9,195 nucleotides of DNA from DASQEH01 sp038239485. GTDB taxonomy: Bacteria > Actinomycetota > Actinomycetes > Propionibacteriales > Nocardioidaceae. Shown piece after piece: positions 5,566-9,195 of the stretch (its first letter is position 1; each line of letters opens with the position of its first letter). A program made the position numbers and the translations under genes. The stretch covers positions 1 to 9,195 of the forward strand of contig JBBSET010000085.1 of the NCBI GenBank assembly GCA_038239485.1, given 5' to 3'. The notes beneath the pieces were generated by a model. It saw only the letters and a list, made by a program, of their open reading frames with translations. It was not told the origin of the DNA and searched no databases.

Positions 5566-7218
5566 TCAGCCTCGGACCGAGAACACTCGCGTGCCCCAGT
5601 TCGCGAACGTGCCCCAGTCAGTGACCGGCGGGATGTACTCGGTGGCCATCCACAGCTGATGGGTGCTCGGGTCCCACGTGGCGGCGGAGTAGTCACCCCA
5701 GCGGCACGTGTTGCAGGTGAATCCCAGATCGGGCCCATTGCCTGCTGCCGCCGTGGCCACCGAGCTGAAGCTCGTAGCGCCGACGCCCTGGGTGGCGTAG
5801 GCCGCACTCGGTGGCAGAGTTGGGCTGTTGATCGTCCCGGTGACTGCCTGCGCACCCAGCGGGGTGCTGAAGACGGCCGGGTAGATCAGGTCGTTGCCCG
5901 GTGAGGACACCGTCTGACCGGTGACAGTGGCCGTGACAACGCCGCCAACGATCTTCGGTGTCGCCTGGAGCACGATCCCCACGTCGTTGGTCCCGTCGTA
6001 AGAACCCACAGACGTGTGCAACTTGCCGTTGGCCAACTCGACCTGTTGGAGGCGGTCGTCGCCACCGTCGAGCACCGCGCCGCCCAACCCCGGTGAACCC
6101 AACGGTTGAGTGTATGTCGGGCCGGTCACTGTCGTCGGCCCGAGGAGGGTCGGCGGGAGACCGAGGCTCACATTGCCCTGGTGGGTGATGGCAAAGATCC
6201 CGTACTTGTTGCTGGACGGGATGTAGTTGCCGCTGGCGTCGGCGACGTAGGTGTCCATGAGGTACTCGGGGCCGTTGCCTGTGAGCGTCTGAGCCGGCTG
6301 GGTGGTAACCGTCGGCACGCCGTTGCTGTCGGTCAGGTGGGTGTACCCGAAGGCATTCGGGATCGTTCCCGCCGCCAGCGCGTATTTGTCGATCGCCTGA
6401 ATCTCACCGCCGTAGTAGGCGGAGCCCGAGATGCCGAACTCGTTGCCACCGACGTAGATGTTCTTCCGGTCGTACCCGAGGTAGGGCTGGTCGGCGAAGC
6501 AGGGGCAGCCGGCGCTGCTGGCGTCGCTGGTGTCGTAGCGGTAGACCGTGAAGTTCAGGGAACTGTCGATGACGGTCACGTCGTTGTGCGAGCTGCTGCC
6601 GTCGGGCGCGATGGCCAGCGCGGTCATGAACACGTCACCCGTGTTGGCGTCGTAGACGCAGCGGGGGTCGCTCAGGAAGACGCTGGGGTCCTCCTGGAAC
6701 ACGAACGACGACGGGAACGGCCCGTTGTACAGTGCCCCGCTGGTGTCGTAGAGGTTCATCGCCAGGTTGACATGGTCATAGACGACGTCGGTGATGCCGG
6801 TGCTCGGGTCGACGTTGGGCTGCACGCACAGACCCTGGTCCGGTGGCTCGAGCTCGAAGCCATTGGCAATGTCGTTGTCGATGATCGAGGTGCCGTCGAA
6901 ATTGGCGACCGTGGGACGTGCTGCAACCGAGGAGCCCTTTGAGCGGGTGGTCCCGGAGGCCTTGTTCCCGAACCCCCGGTTGACGCGCGTCGGGGCAGTG
7001 CGGATCGATGGCCGCCCGGCCCTGGCCGACGCGCGGGGCTTGGTCAACAAGCTCCCGCTTGCGACCTTGGTCAGGTGGATGCGGCTGGCCTTCGGGGCGC
7101 TTGCCCGGACGGGTGTGCGATGAGTGACGGCATTGGCCGGTACTGCGACCTGGCCGAGGGCCACGATGGCCGCACCGGCCCCCACTGCGGCGACGACGCG
7201 CCGCACGGAAACATGCAT
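5566..7218 (-). CDS. Secreted cysteine-containing protein of unknown function, possible beta-propeller
   Basis: A 550-residue exported protein. Residues 1-30 are a Sec signal peptide (basic MHVSVRR, hydrophobic 8-25, likely cut after PANA). A basic, low-complexity linker follows to about 100. The folded part shows EPPDQGLC (124-131), DPRCVYD (185-191), CPCFADQPYLG (238-248), GGNEF (257-261) and, near the end, CNTCRWGDYSAATWDP (502-517) with LWMATEYI. The six cysteines (131, 187, 238, 240, 502, 505) suit disulfides outside the cell. Repeated beta-like stretches and the RWGDYSAA...ATEY ending recall propeller-like or sialidase-like exported proteins, but I see no catalytic set and assign no function. 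Start 7218 is fixed by GGAGG 4 nt upstream. The gene stands alone, with a strong terminator after it. It is complete and its codon use matches its neighbours. Confidence 0.88.
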   Translation of the reverse strand: MHVSVRRVVAAVGAGAAIVALGQVAVPANAVTHRTPVRASAPKASRIHLTKVASGSLLTKPRASARAGRPSIRTAPTRVNRGFGNKASGTTRSKGSSVAARPTVANFDGTSIIDNDIANGFELEPPDQGLCVQPNVDPSTGITDVVYDHVNLAMNLYDTSGALYNGPFPSSFVFQEDPSVFLSDPRCVYDANTGDVFMTALAIAPDGSSSHNDVTVIDSSLNFTVYRYDTSDASSAGCPCFADQPYLGYDRKNIYVGGNEFGISGSAYYGGEIQAIDKYALAAGTIPNAFGYTHLTDSNGVPTVTTQPAQTLTGNGPEYLMDTYVADASGNYIPSSNKYGIFAITHQGNVSLGLPPTLLGPTTVTGPTYTQPLGSPGLGGAVLDGGDDRLQQVELANGKLHTSVGSYDGTNDVGIVLQATPKIVGGVVTATVTGQTVSSPGNDLIYPAVFSTPLGAQAVTGTINSPTLPPSAAYATQGVGATSFSSVATAAAGNGPDLGFTCNTCRWGDYSAATWDPSTHQLWMATEYIPPVTDWGTFANWGTRVFSVRG

Positions 7219-7340
7219 AGATCCTCCATAGAAGTGTCAAAACCTGAGACAAGGACGAGTAGGGATCCTGAGAGTACCCTTACGACCCGCGAGCGTCTAT
7301 GACCACGTTTCCGGTCTGGACCCAGATCGCACGGCCGGCC

Positions 7341-7460
7341 GATCGTGAGGATCGTGGTGTTGAGTCCGTGGCGGCCGTCTCGACCACGAACACCTACTTT
7401 CGGTGGCGATCCAGCTCTCCTCGACGGTCGGTTTGCCGAGATGACCGACTCCTCACGATC
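7341..7460. repeat. 120-bp segment with 11-bp inverted ends
   Basis: GATCGTGAGGA (7341-7351) and its exact complement TCCTCACGATC (7450-7460) face each other across 98 bp. The spacing is like that of a very small non-autonomous element, but I find no matching target duplication outside it, and a regulatory or chance repeat is possible. Confidence 0.3.
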
Positions 7461-7533
7461 CAGGGTGTCGTCCGGTCTGGTGCCGCCGGTCTCGAGCAGC
7501 GATCCGGCGATGTAGTGGGTGAGCTTGCGGAGA

Positions 7534-7578
7534 CCAGTGTTCGGCGGCGTAGTCGGAGAAGGCCAGCAGCGGTGCTGG
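7534..7578 (-). mobile_element. Possible IS256/mutator-type transposase scrap
   Basis: The minus strand reads PAPLLAFSDYAAEHW here. This resembles a conserved stretch near the C-terminus of IS256/mutator transposases (LLAFxxxPxEHW). The residues that should follow (RTTNPIEST or WSNNPQERLN types) are not visible in any frame, and the matching upstream helix is missing. If real, it is a small, shuffled remnant. The match is short and from memory of the family. Confidence 0.25.
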
Positions 7579-7747
7579 CCTGCGGCCTGTCGCGCGCGTT
7601 TCACCCGACGGGCGGTCTGCCCTCGTCCGCCCGTGGGTTGGCAACCCCAGGATCAGCGCCGCCGGTCCAGCGCGACGGGGTAGATCGGCCTGGCACACGT
7701 CCAGGGTCCCCGTACAGCGGAGTTGTCGACCTGGAGGTACGAGCGCT

Positions 7748-8092
7748 CTATCCCTTCCTGAACATCCCGTGTCGGTCCTCTGCTGCTGCCTGTCGATCGA
7801 GCTTCGCGTACTGCCGGTCTCTCTTGGCCAGGTGCCGACTCCGGTAGGCGTTCTCGCTGGCTGAGTCATTCACGAACTCGTCAAGGTTGGCCGCCATGTC
7901 TCTTCGGTCGGCGGCCCGGTCGCGTGCATCGGCCATCGCGTCTCGGTACTCGGCAGAGAACGCCCAGAAGGCCGGTCCGTCCGGGCCGCCCAAATCAGAG
8001 CCACGGCCGTCGGTGAGCGGATTCCGCTGATCGGTCAAGCCGTTCCTGTTGGCGAGGTTGGTGACAACAGAGTCGGCTTCATGTTTGTTCAT
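7748..8092 (-). CDS. Small Asp-Arg repeat protein related to the neighbouring cyclase's N-terminus
   Basis: A 114-residue soluble protein of unknown function with no signal peptide or membrane segment. Residues 1-47 are mixed and contain DGPAFWAFSAEYR (38-50). Residues 50-107 are rich in Arg, Asp and Ala in a helical RDxxAxxRD pattern (DARDRAADRRD, RDRQYAKLDRQAAAEDRH). The stretch DRQAAAxDRxH is shared with residues 74-84 of the GGDEF protein encoded about 290 bp upstream on the same strand, so the two are probably related by duplication or partner through a coiled coil. Start 8092 is supported by GGAG 5 nt upstream. It is not simply the front of a broken cyclase: no GGDEF sequence follows the stop. 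Role by inference: a partner or regulator of c-di-GMP signalling. Confidence 0.72.
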   Translation of the reverse strand: MNKHEADSVVTNLANRNGLTDQRNPLTDGRGSDLGGPDGPAFWAFSAEYRDAMADARDRAADRRDMAANLDEFVNDSASENAYRSRHLAKRDRQYAKLDRQAAAEDRHGMFRKG

Positions 8093-8383
8093 AATGGCTC
8101 CAAGACAACTACGGATGACGCATTGATTTTGACGCTACCCCCTGTAACCGCCGTCGTATAGACGATCCATCTAAGGATCCACTGCGCCCCACTACACCAT
8201 TCTCGGTATGAGGTCGTCGACCCGCGCCAACCGGTGCTCGTGCGACGTGGAGGGCGCGTGGCAGACCCGGCGGATTTCGGGCCTCGCGCGGGAGGACAGC
8301 TGTGACGTACCCAACGCATGAGTGACCGCGCACGTCGAACAGCCGCCGTGGTAGTAGGCCGGCCCCCCGCGAGCACCCGTGTT
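8093..8383. other. 291-bp gap between cyclase and small repeat protein
   Basis: Probably the leader and promoter region of the small repeat protein. Near 8100-8150 the DNA is less GC-rich than its surroundings. A minus-strand frame ends there with GSVKINASSVVVLEPL and a TGA that overlaps the small gene's ATG; this tail looks a little like the C-terminus of some glycoside hydrolases, but the sequence before it does not read as protein. I see no firm terminator after the cyclase. Confidence 0.5.
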
Positions 8384-9154
8384 CTAATCGCGCGCTGTTG
8401 GCCGGCTGTGGCGTGCATCGCGGAGTGCGGCGTCGGCTCGGTCGATCAGATCGAAGAGCGAGTCGCCTTGTCGCAGCGAGGCGAGACCGGCGCTAATGGA
8501 TGCAGGCGGGGCTTGTTGTGACAGGTCGTTGTTGATGAGGATGAAGCGTTCTGTGGCTTGGTCGACGGTGAGGTCCAGGAAGGCGCAGACGAACTCGTCT
8601 CCGCCGAAGCGGACGATCAGATCGTAGGTTCGGATGTGGACCCTGATGGCATCCACGATGCGGCGGAGGAGGTGGTCGCCGACGGAGTGGCCGAGTGTGT
8701 CGTTGACGGCTTTGAGTCCGTCGACATCGACGAAGGCAAGGACCATCGACTCGTTGAGGCGCGTGGCCCTGACCAGTTCGCGTTCGAGCTCGACTAGTCC
8801 GGCGTCTCGGCGGTAGGCGCCGGTCAGGTCGTCGATGGATGAGGCCGCTCTTTCGCGGGCAGATTGGGTGCGGTCGCTCGACCCGGATGCTCGGTCGCCC
8901 GCGGAGTGCCGTCGGTCGCCCGCGGCCGCTTGACGGTCTCGCTGGGCGGCGGCTCGGTCCGAGGCGGTAGAGGCAAGCGAGTGTTCTTCGGTCTGCTCGC
9001 GCGCCTCTGCGCGGCGGTCCCTGTCGTCTGCCCTGTCGTCGCGGGCATCGCCTGCCCGGTCGTGAACTGCTGAGATGTCGTCGCGGTCGCCCGCAGCAAG
9101 ATCGCGGTCCTGTGCGGTCCGGTCGCGGTCGTCTGCGGCTTGCGACCGCGTCAC
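8384..9154 (-). CDS. Diguanylate cyclase (GGDEF) with Asp-Arg repeat N-terminus; true start may lie beyond the window
   Basis: Makes c-di-GMP from two GTP. From GTG at 9154 it has 256 residues. Residues 1-105 are Asp/Arg/Ala repeats (DDRDRTAQDRDLAAGDRD and on), likely a long charged helix or coiled coil. The GGDEF domain spans about 106-250: DDLTGAYRR (108-116), metal-binding D143 in FVDVDGLKAVND, the active site RFGGDEF (GGDEF 184-188), and an intact product-inhibition site RTYD (175-178), five residues before GGDEF. SISAGLASLR and ADAALRDAR close the domain. No EAL, PAS, GAF or membrane segment is seen, so it is probably cytoplasmic and controlled through the repeat. The frame has no stop from 9154 to the edge (TDGSEPARLNGYP), and GTG lacks a good ribosome site, so the real start may be upstream. 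Confidence 0.92.
   Translation of the reverse strand: MTRSQAADDRDRTAQDRDLAAGDRDDISAVHDRAGDARDDRADDRDRRAEAREQTEEHSLASTASDRAAAQRDRQAAAGDRRHSAGDRASGSSDRTQSARERAASSIDDLTGAYRRDAGLVELERELVRATRLNESMVLAFVDVDGLKAVNDTLGHSVGDHLLRRIVDAIRVHIRTYDLIVRFGGDEFVCAFLDLTVDQATERFILINNDLSQQAPPASISAGLASLRQGDSLFDLIDRADAALRDARHSRPTARD
8840..9154 (-). repeat. Asp-Arg-Ala coding repeat within the cyclase gene
   Basis: The 5' part of the gene is an imperfect array of units encoding DRDxxAxxRD, seen on the plus strand as recurring TCGCGGTC and GGTCGC blocks. The unit is about 7 residues but irregular, consistent with helix heptads and not with an exact tandem satellite. Such arrays can vary in copy number between strains. 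Confidence 0.6.
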
Positions 9155-9195
9155 TGGGTATCCGTTCAGGCGCGCGGGCTCTGAACCGTCGGTGC

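Larger units (their letters stand above)
7219..7747. other. 529-bp gap upstream of the secreted protein gene
   Basis: Frames on both strands here are Arg/Pro-rich and broken, so I accept no gene. The part nearest 7218 should carry the promoter and leader of the secreted protein. A TTGACA lies at 7240-7235 but is too close to the start codon to be a normal -35 box. Further up are a 120-bp segment bounded by 11-bp inverted repeats and a possible transposase scrap, listed separately. Confidence 0.6.

Noticed and set aside
6106..6942. 278-residue Val/Gly/Asp-rich plus-strand frame
   Set aside because: It is antisense to the secreted protein and has the biased composition of a mirror frame.
7235..7240. 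TTGACA as a -35 promoter box
   Set aside because: It is only 17 nt before the ATG, so a -10 box would fall inside the coding sequence while a good ribosome site lies between.
7071..7604. 177-residue minus-strand frame across the start of the secreted gene
   Set aside because: It crosses the signal peptide and ribosome site of the 5566-7218 gene in another frame, with no recognisable domain.
7453..7869. 138-residue minus-strand frame overlapping the small repeat gene
   Set aside because: It overlaps the better-supported 7748-8092 gene, is Arg/Pro-rich, and only a 15-residue transposase-like part merits mention.
8840..9154. CRISPR array or satellite
   Set aside because: The repeated GGTCGC blocks are the coding signature of Asp-Arg repeats in the cyclase and have no regular spacers.

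Overview
The window looks like chromosomal DNA of a high-GC Gram-positive actinobacterium. It has very GC-rich third codon positions and long spurious antisense reading frames, as expected at high GC. Its secreted proteins have Ala/Val-rich signal peptides, and it carries a diguanylate cyclase with Asp-Arg repeats. No genus can be fixed from the sequence alone. All clear genes lie on the minus strand, so transcription runs from high to low coordinates.

From right to left the layout is as follows. A diguanylate cyclase (GGDEF) with an Asp-Arg-rich repeat N-terminus sits at 8384-9154; its frame stays open to the right edge. A 114-residue protein at 7748-8092 shares that repeat. A gene-poor stretch at 7219-7747 holds a possible transposase scrap and an inverted repeat. 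A secreted 550-residue, cysteine-bearing protein of no known function (5566-7218) is followed by a near-ideal 15-bp hairpin terminator. A relic-rich stretch at 4885-5498 comes next. Then an internally deleted short-chain dehydrogenase (SDR) lies directly upstream of an intact thiolase (3521-4708). After a 547-bp gap comes a secreted GH15 glucoamylase/glucodextranase-type enzyme (754-2973). Last is the N-terminal 185 residues of another SDR, running off the left edge.

The themes are secreted alpha-glucan breakdown, acyl-CoA/beta-keto metabolism (thiolase with an SDR that has been lost) and c-di-GMP signalling. The main genes are separated by gaps of about 200-850 bp, so most are probably separate transcription units. 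The exception was the former SDR-thiolase pair, whose remains still abut. Several gaps contain short stretches with coding-like codon use that end in stops, which suggests repeated deletion and rearrangement.

I see no CRISPR array, no tRNA or rRNA gene, no complete insertion sequence and no convincing new multi-gene system. The most original signals are the Asp-Arg repeat shared by the cyclase and its small neighbour, the SDR deletion relic fused to the thiolase leader, and the secreted cysteine-rich protein.
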